A stretch of DNA of 64,000 nt from Rhizobium hidalgonense (lineage in GTDB: Bacteria; Pseudomonadota; Alphaproteobacteria; Rhizobiales; Rhizobiaceae). The DNA is taken from assembly GCF_002914525.1 (NCBI RefSeq), contig NZ_LODW01000093.1, forward strand, positions 124,001 through 188,000. The letters are read 5' to 3'. Positions 45,403-54,018 of the stretch are shown one piece after another. Numbering within the stretch: position 1 is the stretch's first letter; each line of letters starts with the position of its first letter. Both the position numbers and the translations under genes were made by a program. The notes beneath the pieces were generated by a model. The model worked only from the letters and a program-made list of their open reading frames with translations. It did no database searches and had not been told where the DNA came from.

Positions 45403-46662
45403 TCAGTTGCCGCCAACCTTGGCTTTGATGTCCTCGTCGATGCGGGCATAGGCGTCGTCGAGCTTCATTTCGCCGGCGATCACCTGGCTGATGCGGGCGA
45501 CGATGGCGCTGTAATAGGCGTCCGACCACTTCCAGCCCGGCAGCTTCATGGCGGGTGCCGCCGTCTGGGCGGCCGACTCGACGAAGGCCTTCAGCGCCGC
45601 CTGCACATGCGGATTGTCGGTCTTGAAGTCCATCTGGCCGGCGGCCACAGCTTTGTGCGCCGGAATGAACAGGCTGCGCTCGGCGAACTCCTTCTGCACG
45701 TCGGCGCTTGCCAGGTAGTCCATCACCTTGGCGACGTCCTTGGGGTTCTTGGTGTATTTGACGGCGACGAGACCGGCGCCGCCCTGCATGCCGGTGCAGG
45801 CGACCGTGCCGCAGGGGCTCCCCGCCATCACCCAATCGAAACTGTCGCCGATCTTCTGGGCAAAGCCCGAGATCTGCCAACTGCCCGAATAATAATAGGC
45901 CAGGCCGCCATTGATGAAGTCGTCGGCCGCGGCGCGATAGGTAGTGCCGGCAGCACTGACCCAGACATCCTTGTTGATGGTGCCGTCCTCGTTCCACTTG
46001 ACGAAGCGGCTGAGGAAATCCTTGGAGCCCTGGTCGATCGGCGCCGGCTTGCCGTCAGCGGCGATATAGTTGGCGCCGTAAGAAATATTCGGGCCGGAGA
46101 CGCGATGGCCGGAGCGGTCGATCGCCATGGCGAAGACCTTCTGGCTGTCGGCGACCTTCTTGGCGGCGACTGCCCAATTATCCCAGGTGGCCTTTGGGCC
46201 GGGAATTTCGACGCCGGCCTGCTCGAACAGCGTCTTGTTGACGAAGCCGCCGGTCAGCGTCAGCTGCGTCATGAAGCCGGTGATGGCGTTCGAGCCATCG
46301 GGACGCATCCAGTCGGCCTGGGCGCCGAAATTGTCGTCCCAGTATTTGGCATCGGCGAGCAGCGGGCGAAGATCGAGCCAATGCTGGGCCTGGGCCTTCA
46401 GATTGGTGACGCGGGCAATATCGGGCCCCTTCCCGGCTTCGAGCTGCACCGGCAGCTGTTCCTTTACGACGTCATAGGAAACCTCGTCGAGGATGACGTT
46501 GACATCGGGATTGGTCTTCGAGAAGCGCGCCAGCAGATCCTTGATGACAGCACCCTCGCCGCCGTCGGAATACCACATGATGCGCACGTCGCCGGCATGG
46601 GCGGCAACGGAACTCAAGAGAACCGCAGCAAAGGCCGCGCCAATCGATTTCATTCTGGTCAT
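45403..46662 (-). CDS. CUT1 sugar ABC transporter substrate-binding protein
   Basis: A 419-residue family 1 periplasmic binding protein. The signal peptide (residues 1-23) ends AAHA; VRIMWYSDGGEGAVIKDLL opens the mature domain, and LPVQLEAGKGPDIARVTNL is the typical family 1 region. Aromatic residues are abundant (YYYSGSW, KLPGWKWSDAYYSAI), fitting a carbohydrate ligand. A cysteine pair (PCGTVACTGMQGG) may form a disulfide. GGAGGAG lies 4 nt upstream of the ATG. The gene follows the 840-residue enzyme-like gene by 66 nt containing a hairpin. Confidence 0.92.
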   Translation of the reverse strand: MTRMKSIGAAFAAVLLSSVAAHAGDVRIMWYSDGGEGAVIKDLLARFSKTNPDVNVILDEVSYDVVKEQLPVQLEAGKGPDIARVTNLKAQAQHWLDLRPLLADAKYWDDNFGAQADWMRPDGSNAITGFMTQLTLTGGFVNKTLFEQAGVEIPGPKATWDNWAVAAKKVADSQKVFAMAIDRSGHRVSGPNISYGANYIAADGKPAPIDQGSKDFLSRFVKWNEDGTINKDVWVSAAGTTYRAAADDFINGGLAYYYSGSWQISGFAQKIGDSFDWVMAGSPCGTVACTGMQGGAGLVAVKYTKNPKDVAKVMDYLASADVQKEFAERSLFIPAHKAVAAGQMDFKTDNPHVQAALKAFVESAAQTAAPAMKLPGWKWSDAYYSAIVARISQVIAGEMKLDDAYARIDEDIKAKVGGN

Positions 46663-46695
46663 TTTCTCCTCCTCTTGACCAATGAATTCCTGCGC

Positions 46696-46719
46696 CCGGC
46701 CAGGTCCTCCACCTGCCGG
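46696..46719 (-). other. Stem-loop between enzyme-like gene and binding-protein gene
   Basis: CCGG-C-CAGGT (46696-46705) pairs with ACCTG-CCGG (46711-46719) with one bulged C and a CCTCC loop. No U-tract follows, so it probably shapes mRNA stability or processing between the two reading frames. Confidence 0.45.
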
Positions 46720-46728
46720 ACATGTCGT

Positions 46729-49251
46729 CTACGAGGCGGCGCGCCGAGGCTGCCTGCCTGATATCTCCAGATGTACCGCTTCTCCCCGCACCGACCAGTC
46801 CGCAGGTCTCAGAATACGGCCTTCGGCGCACACGGTGCCGTCCTCTTCGAAGATGACCTGGCCATAATCCGGATCGGCGACGATCAGTGCGTCCTTGTCG
46901 TCTCGGTGGGCCTGGAGTGCCGCGAAACGCGCCTGCATGCCGGCAAGGTCGCCCTCCCGATCGAGATCGGAGAGACGGACAATCCATCGGCTCTTACGTG
47001 CGGCCAGGCGCAGCTCCATATCCGTCGTCGGACCCTCCTTCACCGGCACCAGTGCTCCGCTGCCGATCAGCAGCGCCAGGCCGTTGCCGGAACGGGCGAG
47101 CGCCAGATTGCCGCCGACCGCCGTTTCGTCGAAGGCTTCGACCGGGAACCAGGCGTGGGTGAAATCCGGCTGGCCCTCGTGGATGTTGAAATCGAGGATG
47201 GCGAGATCGCGATACTGATGCACGCGCGGCAGCGTTCCGCAGCCGCCCCAGAAGCTCGGCCGGCCATAACCGAACTGGATGGTTTCGCCGGGATGGTTGA
47301 TCCAGATCTGTGCTTCCGGCCGCTGACCCAAGCGCAGATGCAGCACTGTCTCCTGGTAGCCCCAGGCGCCGGGACGATAATGGGCGATGGTGCCGAGCGC
47401 GGTGTCGCGCGTCTTGTAGTGATAGAGCGCGGCGAAACGGTTCTCGCCCTGGGAAAAGGTCCACTCCCGCGCGTCGTCGGCGTCATGCGCGGCAATCGCC
47501 GCGAACTCCTCGGGAAAACGCAGGCCGTGATCGCGGATGCAGACAGCAAGCTGCGGCAAAGCGTGGACGCGCCGGCCGTACCAGCCGCGGCCCCAGAGCA
47601 GCCGGGCGATGGCCGACAGTTCGACCGAGCGGCCGGGGCGTAGCGTATGTTCGTAGGAGCGGCCCTGGCTGCCAGTCAGCATACCGTGATGGGCCGAACG
47701 GGCGACGATCTCCATCAGCCGAACGATGCTGGCATTCGCCCGGGCGCGGATCGTCTCATCCGGCGCGCAGGCGGCGAGCGCCGTCAGGCCCTTGAGGTCG
47801 ATCGGGAAATAGGGAACGGAATTCCACTCCGCCATTTCCCATTTCTCGAAGTGATCGAGCCAGGCGCGGACGCGCTCTTCGCCGACCTTCATCTGCTCGG
47901 CGCCGGTGCGGCCGGAACGGACAAAAACGGCATTGAGAAAAAGCCGGCCGCCGAGATAGGCGGCGGTATGGAAGAGAAGCGCGTGGTTTTCCGAAAAATA
48001 CCACTGAACGTCATTGCCCGGTTCATCCATCCAGTAGCGATAATGGAGAACGGCGTGCTCGATCCTCTGCCGCAGGCCTTGCGACAGCAGATCGCTCCAG
48101 CGCGTATAGGCAAACAGCAGCGGCACCAGCACGAAATCGGCGCAGTCGTGACAGTCCTCGATAACAGGCAGCATCGCCGCAATCATTGCCTCGGTCTCTT
48201 CGCCACCCTGCCCCAACGCCAGCCGCGCGAAAGCGCAGACGGTATCCGGCTCGGAATGGGCAGCAACCTCGGCCAGCGCCTCGGCGATACGGTCCGCCAA
48301 TGCGGCGGGCGCCTGCCCCTGGCGTTCGGGATGACAGATTTCGACGCCGAGCGTGCGGCCGAGCGAAAGTTCGCCTGATTTGAAGGCGATGCGGAAATGG
48401 CGGAAATCGGCGGGCATATCAGCCGAGGCACCGAGTTCCAGCCTGGTTGCGCCCTTCTCCAGCGCGAAATCATAATCGAAACGCTCTGTCGACATGAAGT
48501 CGCCTTCGATCTCGACATGGCAGGTGAGCGCCACCGGTAGCGGCGCCGGAAACAGGATCGTCACGTCCTCGCCGAGATAGGCGGTGCGGTCGAAGCGCAT
48601 GCCTTCGAGGATCGCCTCCAGCGCATCGGCATCACCGGCAGCGATCGGAACGGGGACTGCCGTTTCGACCTCCGGCCCTTCGAGATAATCCAGCTGGAAA
48701 TAGAAACGGGCGTCGCGTTCGGCGAGATCGTCGACATAGACGCGGATCTCGTTGAGACCGACGGCGAGCTCGACCTCGAGGATCTGCTGGGCTTCCAGAT
48801 TGCGCTCGTAAGGCGCCATGAAGCCCTGCTCGGCGCCATTGACGAAGAGGATCGCGCCACCACAGGTCGACAGGCGAAGCCTAGCCGAACCCGCGGAGCG
48901 GGCATCGAGGAAGGTGCGCGCCCAGCAGCCGATGCGGGTCGGGCGAAACCAGAAGCCCGAGAGATCCACACGCGGAGAGGCAAAGGGAAGCCACCAGCGG
49001 CTTGCTTCGAATTCGGCTGCCGGCTGCGGCCGACGGCCGGAGAAGGATTTCTTGAATTCAGTGCGGCAGGGATATTCGTGCGGGATGAAGTTCTTCGTCT
49101 TGGTGACGAAGAAGAACGGATCCATGCTGCCTTCCATCGGCCGATCGGCGACGTCGTAGCGCTGCTGCGAGAGATGGCCCAGCTGCCAATAGACGATCGG
49201 CCTTTGTTTCGCAGTCTGGCGGCGGAGATGGGATTGCTGCTCGGCGGCCAT
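46729..49251 (-). CDS. Large unclassified carbohydrate-enzyme-like protein
   Basis: An 840-residue protein that I cannot place in a named family. No signal peptide, so it should act in the cytoplasm. Apparent layout: residues ~75-215 beta-rich, like a galactose-binding-type module of glycosidases (ARLRLSTCGGAILFVNGAEQ, then GLNEIRVYVDDL); ~220-310 a second beta domain; ~320-640 a helical region, probably an (alpha/alpha) toroid, with WYFSENHALLFHT (E421, N422, H423), EWNSVPYFPIDLKG (Tyr near 480) and SQGRSYEHTLRPGRS (near 530); ~640-840 a beta-rich C-terminal domain. Such Asn/His/Tyr/Arg clusters on a toroid are found in polysaccharide lyases and some glycosidases, which is inference only. 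It heads the operon with a CUT1 importer and faces a LacI regulator, so it likely processes the imported glycan. Start 49251 is tentative; in-frame ATGs at residues 39 and 43 are alternatives. Confidence 0.7.
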   Translation of the reverse strand: MAAEQQSHLRRQTAKQRPIVYWQLGHLSQQRYDVADRPMEGSMDPFFFVTKTKNFIPHEYPCRTEFKKSFSGRRPQPAAEFEASRWWLPFASPRVDLSGFWFRPTRIGCWARTFLDARSAGSARLRLSTCGGAILFVNGAEQGFMAPYERNLEAQQILEVELAVGLNEIRVYVDDLAERDARFYFQLDYLEGPEVETAVPVPIAAGDADALEAILEGMRFDRTAYLGEDVTILFPAPLPVALTCHVEIEGDFMSTERFDYDFALEKGATRLELGASADMPADFRHFRIAFKSGELSLGRTLGVEICHPERQGQAPAALADRIAEALAEVAAHSEPDTVCAFARLALGQGGEETEAMIAAMLPVIEDCHDCADFVLVPLLFAYTRWSDLLSQGLRQRIEHAVLHYRYWMDEPGNDVQWYFSENHALLFHTAAYLGGRLFLNAVFVRSGRTGAEQMKVGEERVRAWLDHFEKWEMAEWNSVPYFPIDLKGLTALAACAPDETIRARANASIVRLMEIVARSAHHGMLTGSQGRSYEHTLRPGRSVELSAIARLLWGRGWYGRRVHALPQLAVCIRDHGLRFPEEFAAIAAHDADDAREWTFSQGENRFAALYHYKTRDTALGTIAHYRPGAWGYQETVLHLRLGQRPEAQIWINHPGETIQFGYGRPSFWGGCGTLPRVHQYRDLAILDFNIHEGQPDFTHAWFPVEAFDETAVGGNLALARSGNGLALLIGSGALVPVKEGPTTDMELRLAARKSRWIVRLSDLDREGDLAGMQARFAALQAHRDDKDALIVADPDYGQVIFEEDGTVCAEGRILRPADWSVRGEAVHLEISGRQPRRAAS

Positions 49252-49365
49252 GTTTAGCCCGCTCGAACCTTAAGACGCCGGGCAAAACACCGACGCGTGG
49301 ACTGGCCGTCAAACCGCATCTTCAAAGCCTCCCTGCTCTGTCGCTTGTCGCGGACTCCTAAAAGC

Positions 49366-49415
49366 AATTGTGCATAGGCATTCCATTTGCGCAATCTGAA
49401 AGATTTTTGCACAAT
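49366..49415. promoter_or_regulatory. Three phased LacI-type operator sites
   Basis: Three related eight-base sites lie in the divergent spacer: TTGTGCAT (49368-49375), TTGCGCAA (49387-49394, a perfect palindrome with central CG) and TTGCACAA (49407-49414). Their centres are 19 and 20 nt apart, near two helical turns, so they fall on the same DNA face. The middle type is the classic core of LacI/GalR-family operators. The adjacent LacI-type gene is the obvious ligand. Confidence 0.6.
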
Positions 49416-49437
49416 AGACAGGGAGCGAGGAGATGTC

Positions 49438-50496
49438 ATGGCCACGGAGCAGAAAAAGGGCAGGCGCACACGCCTCGACGACATCGCCGCCCGCTGCGGC
49501 GTATCGATCAGCACGGTGTCGCGAGCGCTCGCCGGCGAGAAGGGCGTCAGGCCCGAGATCCGCAAGCTGGTGCTGGAAACGGCGAGCGCGGTCAGCTACG
49601 CCTTGCCGGCAAGTGTCGCCGGCAAGAAGGTCATGCTCGTTGCCTCCGGCGCGGCGATGATCGACTATGTCCGCAACCAGTTCACCCTCTACGTGCTCGA
49701 GGGATTGAACGCGCGGGCGGCCGCTCTCGGCATCGAGGTGGCGATGCGCCCTATCGCCGACAAAGGAGATGAAGCCCGCGTCGTCGCCGAGATGCGGGAC
49801 GATCCGAGCTTTGGCGGCATGCTGATTCTGACGGTCGACGAGGAGGACATGCTGGCGGGGGCCGCCGGCCTCGGAAAGCCCGTCGTGCTCGTCAACAGCG
49901 ACGATCCCTATATGCGGCTGTCGAGTGTGACCCCCTGCAACCGCGAGGCCGCCTTCATTGCCGCCGAGCGGCTGATCCAGGCCGGCCATAAACGCATCCT
50001 GTTTATGCTGCGGCCGGGGCGACGGACGATCGAGCGGCGACTGGAGGGCTGGCGCGACGCTCTGCTGCATCACGGGCTCAAGGCCGATGCCGATCTGGTG
50101 CTCGAGGTCGACGATTGGCTGCCGGAACTCGGGGCCGAAGCCCTCACCCGCCTCGTCCGCGACAAAGGCCTCTCCTTCACCGCCGTCCTGACGGCAGGCG
50201 ACAGCCTTGCCACCGGCGCCGTGCGCGGATTGCAGGCGATGGGTTATGCCGTGCCGCAGGACGTCTCCGTCATGGGCATCGACGACCTGCCGCAATCGGC
50301 CTTTCTCAACCCGCCGCTGTCGACGGTGCATATTCCGATGCGCGAACTCGGCGCCACCGCGCTCGACCTGCTGCGCGACATGATGCTCGGCCTTGCGACA
50401 CCGCGGCGCCGCGTCGAGCTTGCCTGCCATCTCGTCGAAAGAGGCAGCGTTGCAGCGGTCGGTGGCGCACCAGCGCGAAATATCAAGCTTCCATAA
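49438..50496 (+). CDS. LacI-family transcription regulator
   Basis: A 352-residue regulator: N-terminal HTH and hinge helix (RLDDIAARCGVSISTVSRAL, residues 12-31, then a hinge ending YALPASVAG) and a periplasmic-binding-protein-like sensor with ADDDPSFGGMLILTV-like and VSVMGIDDLPQSAFLNPPLS regions. GAGGAG lies 6 nt ahead of the ATG at 49438. It diverges from the enzyme/CUT1 operon, with three operator-like sites between, so it most likely represses that operon until a breakdown product binds. Its 3' end overlaps the convergent ABC ATPase gene by 14 nt. Confidence 0.92.
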   Translation: MATEQKKGRRTRLDDIAARCGVSISTVSRALAGEKGVRPEIRKLVLETASAVSYALPASVAGKKVMLVASGAAMIDYVRNQFTLYVLEGLNARAAALGIEVAMRPIADKGDEARVVAEMRDDPSFGGMLILTVDEEDMLAGAAGLGKPVVLVNSDDPYMRLSSVTPCNREAAFIAAERLIQAGHKRILFMLRPGRRTIERRLEGWRDALLHHGLKADADLVLEVDDWLPELGAEALTRLVRDKGLSFTAVLTAGDSLATGAVRGLQAMGYAVPQDVSVMGIDDLPQSAFLNPPLSTVHIPMRELGATALDLLRDMMLGLATPRRRVELACHLVERGSVAAVGGAPARNIKLP

Positions 50497-51226
50497 AGCT
50501 CGCTTCGAACAGTTCGCGCGCATAGGCATCATGGGTGGTGCCGGCCTGCAGATCCGCCCTGGTGAGTTCGTCGACAAAGCCGCCGTTTTTCATGATCAGC
50601 ACCCGGTCGCACATATGGGCGATGACAGCGAGATCATGGCTGACAAGCAGATAGGTCAGTCCCTTTTCCTCGCGCTGATCGGCAAGCAGGTTGAGGATTT
50701 CGGCCTGGACCGAGACGTCGAGCGCCGATGTCGGCTCATCGAGCAGCAGAATCGGCGGCGACAGGATTAGCGCCCGGGCGATCGCTACCCGCTGCCGCTG
50801 GCCGCCGGAAAGCTCATGGGGAAAACGACTGGCGAAACTTGCCGGCAATCCCACCTGGATCAAGGCTCTTTCGACCTTCGACCAGATCTCGGACTGGCCC
50901 ATGGCGCGCAGCGGCTCGGCCAACGCGGTGCCGATGCGATGGCGCGGATGCAGGGATCCGTAAGGGTCCTGAAACACCATCTGGGCGAATTTCAGCTCCT
51001 CGCGCGAGCGCCTCTTGCCGATCGGTTTGCCGCCAAGCTCGATCTGCCCGGTCCAACCCGCCTCCATGCCGGCGAGGCAACGCAGAACCGTCGATTTGCC
51101 GCAGCCGGATTCGCCGACAATGCCGAGCGTCTCGCCCTGGTTGACCTGAAAACTGATGCCGCGGACGACATGATTGCTTGATTTGCCCGAGGCAAAGACG
51201 ACATCGAGGTCGCGGACATTGATCAT
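50483..51226 (-). CDS. Peptide/opine-family ABC transporter ATPase (DppF-like)
   Basis: A 247-residue ATPase with Walker A GESGCGKSTVLRCLAGMEAG, MVFQDPYGSLHPRHRIG, signature ELSGGQRQRVAIARALI and LLLDEPTSALDVSVQAEILN, typical of the second ATPase of family 5 (Dpp/Opp) importers. It is shorter than DppF because it lacks the usual C-terminal oligopeptide extension. ATG at 51226 overlaps the stop of the preceding ATPase (ATGA). Last gene of the importer operon. Confidence 0.88.
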   Translation of the reverse strand: MINVRDLDVVFASGKSSNHVVRGISFQVNQGETLGIVGESGCGKSTVLRCLAGMEAGWTGQIELGGKPIGKRRSREELKFAQMVFQDPYGSLHPRHRIGTALAEPLRAMGQSEIWSKVERALIQVGLPASFASRFPHELSGGQRQRVAIARALILSPPILLLDEPTSALDVSVQAEILNLLADQREEKGLTYLLVSHDLAVIAHMCDRVLIMKNGGFVDELTRADLQAGTTHDAYARELFEASFMEA

Positions 51227-52083
51227 TGCGCCGCCTCCAGATCGAGTTTTGCCCTGTCGAGAACCGCAAGCCGCCGCACCGGGTTTTTCGGGTCGGGCAG
51301 TGCTGCTATCAGCCCGCGCGTATAGGGATGGCGGGCCTCTTCGAGACTGGTCAGCGTTTCGACGATGCGGCCGGCATACATGACGATGATGCGCTCGCAA
51401 AAAGCAGCGACCATGCGAATGTCATGGCTGATCAACAGCAGGCCGGAGTTGTTTTCGCGCACCAACTCGTCGAGCAGCAGCAGCACGTCCTTGCGGACGC
51501 TGACATCCAGTGCGGAGGTCGGTTCATCGGCAATGACAAGCTTCGGCCGGGCCAGCAGCATCATTGCGATCATCACGCGCTGGCCCATGCCACCGGATAT
51601 CTGGTGGGGATAGAGCGCCATGACCCGATCGGGATCGCTGATGCGCACGCGCTCCAGCATGGCGCGGGCAGCGTCGAACGCCTGGCTCTTGCCGAGACCG
51701 AGGTGAAGGCGCGCGGCTTCGGCGATCTGCTTGCCGATCGAGAGCACCGGATTCAGCGAATAGCGCGGATCCTGCATGATCAGGGCGATATCCTTGCCGC
51801 GTAGCGCGCCCATCTGCCGCTCGCTCTTCGACAGCAACGGATCGCCGCCGAGATCCAGGCGTTCGGCGGTGACGACGGCGGCCGGCGGCAGCAGACGCAT
51901 GATGGCGCGACCCGTCGTCGATTTGCCGGAACCGGATTCTCCGACGATGCCGACACGTTCGCGCCCGACGTCGAAACTGACGTTGGAAACGGCGGGCACG
52001 GCGCCTCGCCCGAAACGGACGCTCAATCCCTTGACGGACAGAACGGGCTGCAAATCATGATCTTTCATTTCAAGATCTGGCAT
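51223..52083 (-). CDS. Peptide/opine-family ABC transporter ATPase (DppD-like)
   Basis: A 286-residue ATPase: Walker A GESGSGKSTTGRAIMRLLP, LIMQDPRYSLNPVLSIG, signature QISGGMGQRVMIAMML, LVIADEPTSALDVSV and the C-terminal HPYTRGLIAALPDP motif of oligopeptide ATPases. Two starts are possible: ATG 52083 (MPDLEMKDHD, overlapping the permease gene by 14 nt) or ATG 52068 right behind the permease stop; neither has a strong ribosome site, which fits translational coupling. Confidence 0.88.
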   Translation of the reverse strand: MPDLEMKDHDLQPVLSVKGLSVRFGRGAVPAVSNVSFDVGRERVGIVGESGSGKSTTGRAIMRLLPPAAVVTAERLDLGGDPLLSKSERQMGALRGKDIALIMQDPRYSLNPVLSIGKQIAEAARLHLGLGKSQAFDAARAMLERVRISDPDRVMALYPHQISGGMGQRVMIAMMLLARPKLVIADEPTSALDVSVRKDVLLLLDELVRENNSGLLLISHDIRMVAAFCERIIVMYAGRIVETLTSLEEARHPYTRGLIAALPDPKNPVRRLAVLDRAKLDLEAAQ

Positions 52084-52972
52084 GGCGGGGATCCAGAAGG
52101 TCGCGCAGAGCATCTCCGGCGATGTTGAAGGCAAGGCTGGTCAGCAGGATGGCGACACCCGGCATGACGGCGACCCACCAATAATCGAGCATGAACTTGC
52201 GGCCGTTGGAGATCATCGCCCCCCATTCCGGCGCCGGCGGCTGGGCGCCGAGGCCGAGAAAGCCGAGTGATGCTGCCGTCAGGATGATGCCCGCCATATT
52301 TAGGGTCAGGCGAACGATGACCGATGGCACGCACATCGGTGCGATGTAGAGCAGAAGAATGCGGATCGGTGAGGCGCCGTAAAGGCGGGCGGCAACCACA
52401 TAATCGGCATTTCTAACGACCAGGGCTTCGGCGCGGGCGAGCCTGGCAATCGGCGGCCATGCCGTCAGCGAAATCGCGATGATGGCCGTGGTCAGGCCGG
52501 CGCCGAGCGCTGCAGCAAAAGCGAGCGACAGGATCAGCGACGGGAAGGACAGAACGATATCGGTGGCGCGCATCAGCAGCGCATCGGTGCGCCCGCCGAA
52601 GAAGCCGGCGACGACGCCGATCAAAAGGCCGATCGGCCCGACGATCAGCGAGATCGACAGCACCGTCTGAATGGTGATGCGCGTGCCGAAGATCAGCCGG
52701 CTCAGAATGTCGCGGCCGAATTCGTCGGTGCCGGCCCAGTGTGCCAGGCTCGGCGGCTGCAATGCATCGCCCAGCGCCTGCACGACCGGATCGTAAGGCG
52801 CCAGAAGCGGCGCGAAGATCGCGACGATGCAGAGCAGGCCGAGGATGACGAAGCCGGCAAGGCCAAGCGGCTCGGCAGCCAATTTGCGGCCGGCGCGCGT
52901 AAACGACGCCGCGATGCGGGTCGACACGCTTGGCGGGCGGATCTGAATGTCACTGCGGATGGCGTCACTCAT
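52070..52972 (-). CDS. Peptide/opine-family ABC transporter permease (DppC-like)
   Basis: A 300-residue permease with an N-terminal cytoplasmic tail, a first helix (GLAGFVILGLLCIVAIFAPL), the HWAGTDEFGRDILSRLIFG block diagnostic of DppC/OppC, five further helices and the EAA-type ARAEALVVRNADYVVAARLYG loop. Its start overlaps the DppB-like stop (52969-52972). Confidence 0.9.
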   Translation of the reverse strand: MSDAIRSDIQIRPPSVSTRIAASFTRAGRKLAAEPLGLAGFVILGLLCIVAIFAPLLAPYDPVVQALGDALQPPSLAHWAGTDEFGRDILSRLIFGTRITIQTVLSISLIVGPIGLLIGVVAGFFGGRTDALLMRATDIVLSFPSLILSLAFAAALGAGLTTAIIAISLTAWPPIARLARAEALVVRNADYVVAARLYGASPIRILLLYIAPMCVPSVIVRLTLNMAGIILTAASLGFLGLGAQPPAPEWGAMISNGRKFMLDYWWVAVMPGVAILLTSLAFNIAGDALRDLLDPRHARS

Positions 52973-53997
52973 CGGGCTGCCTCCCGCATGCGCGGATCGA
53001 AGACGGCGTAAGCGACGTCGGCGAGGAAGTTTAACAGCATGAAGATGAATCCCACGATGATGGTGCCAGCCACGATGGCGTTCATGTCGCCGATCATGAG
53101 GGCGTTCGTCATGTATTGGCCGATGCCCGGCCAGGAGAAGACGATCTCGGTCACGACAGCGCCTTCGAGCAGCCCGCCATAGGAAATGGCCAGGATGGTG
53201 ATCAGCTGCACGGCAATGTTCGGCAGGACATGGCGCAAGATCGTGCCGGTCGGGCTGACGCCTTTGGCCCGGGCCGCGATGACGTAATCCTGGCTCAGCT
53301 GCTCCAGGGTGAAACTGCGGGTCATGCGGGTGATGTAGGCCATCGCCGCATAGGCCAGGATGACGGCGGGAAGAATGATATGGCCGAGCGCATTCCAGAA
53401 GATTTCGCTCTCGCCCTGCAGCAGGCTGTCGATCAGCAGGAGGCCGGTTCGCGGCGTGACGAGGCCTTCGTAAAAGACATCGATGCGGCCCGGGCCGCCG
53501 ACCCAGTTGAGGCCGGCATAGAAGATGACCAGCCCGACAATGCCGAACCAGAAGACCGGGATCGAATGGCCGACGAGTGCGACCACGCGGGCGACCTTAT
53601 CGATCCAGCTGTCGCGAAACAGGGCGGCGGTGAGCCCGAGCGGGACACCGACGAAGGTCGAGATGATCACTGCCAGCGTCGCCAGTTCGAATGTCGCCGG
53701 AAACGCCTGGGCAAGGTCGGAAGAGACGGGATTGCCGGTGAGCACGGCCGTGCCGAAATCACCATGAGCCAGCCCGTTCAGATAAAGGAAAAACTGCTGG
53801 TAGATCGGCAGATCGAGCCCCAGGCGCGCCCGCATCGCCGCATAGGCGGCGGGATCGGCAAGTTCGCCGACGATCGCGCCGACCGGATCGTTGGGCAAGA
53901 CGCGGCCGATCACGAAGGTGACACAGAGGAGGATGAACAGGCTGACCAGCAAATGCGCCAGGCGTCGGCCAAATTCGGCTACGGAGAGTTCCTTCAT
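52969..53997 (-). CDS. Peptide/opine-family ABC transporter permease (DppB-like)
   Basis: A 342-residue permease. First helix near residues 13-33 (LLVSLFILLCVTFVIGRVLP), then the LPNDPVGAIVGELADP periplasmic block typical of DppB, core helices and the coupling loop LEQLSQDYVIAARAKGVSPT, ending FNFLADVAYAVFDPRMREA-like. It lies 21 nt behind the binding-protein gene and is translationally coupled to the DppC-like gene. Confidence 0.9.
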   Translation of the reverse strand: MKELSVAEFGRRLAHLLVSLFILLCVTFVIGRVLPNDPVGAIVGELADPAAYAAMRARLGLDLPIYQQFFLYLNGLAHGDFGTAVLTGNPVSSDLAQAFPATFELATLAVIISTFVGVPLGLTAALFRDSWIDKVARVVALVGHSIPVFWFGIVGLVIFYAGLNWVGGPGRIDVFYEGLVTPRTGLLLIDSLLQGESEIFWNALGHIILPAVILAYAAMAYITRMTRSFTLEQLSQDYVIAARAKGVSPTGTILRHVLPNIAVQLITILAISYGGLLEGAVVTEIVFSWPGIGQYMTNALMIGDMNAIVAGTIIVGFIFMLLNFLADVAYAVFDPRMREAAR

Positions 53998-54018
53998 GAT
54001 CGGCTTGCCTTGGGAGTC

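Noticed and set aside
45392..45997. N-terminal extension of the MalF-like permease frame
   Set aside because: The extension overlaps the binding-protein gene in another frame and reads as Arg/Gly-rich nonsense; the ATG at 45391 gives the normal permease N-terminus.
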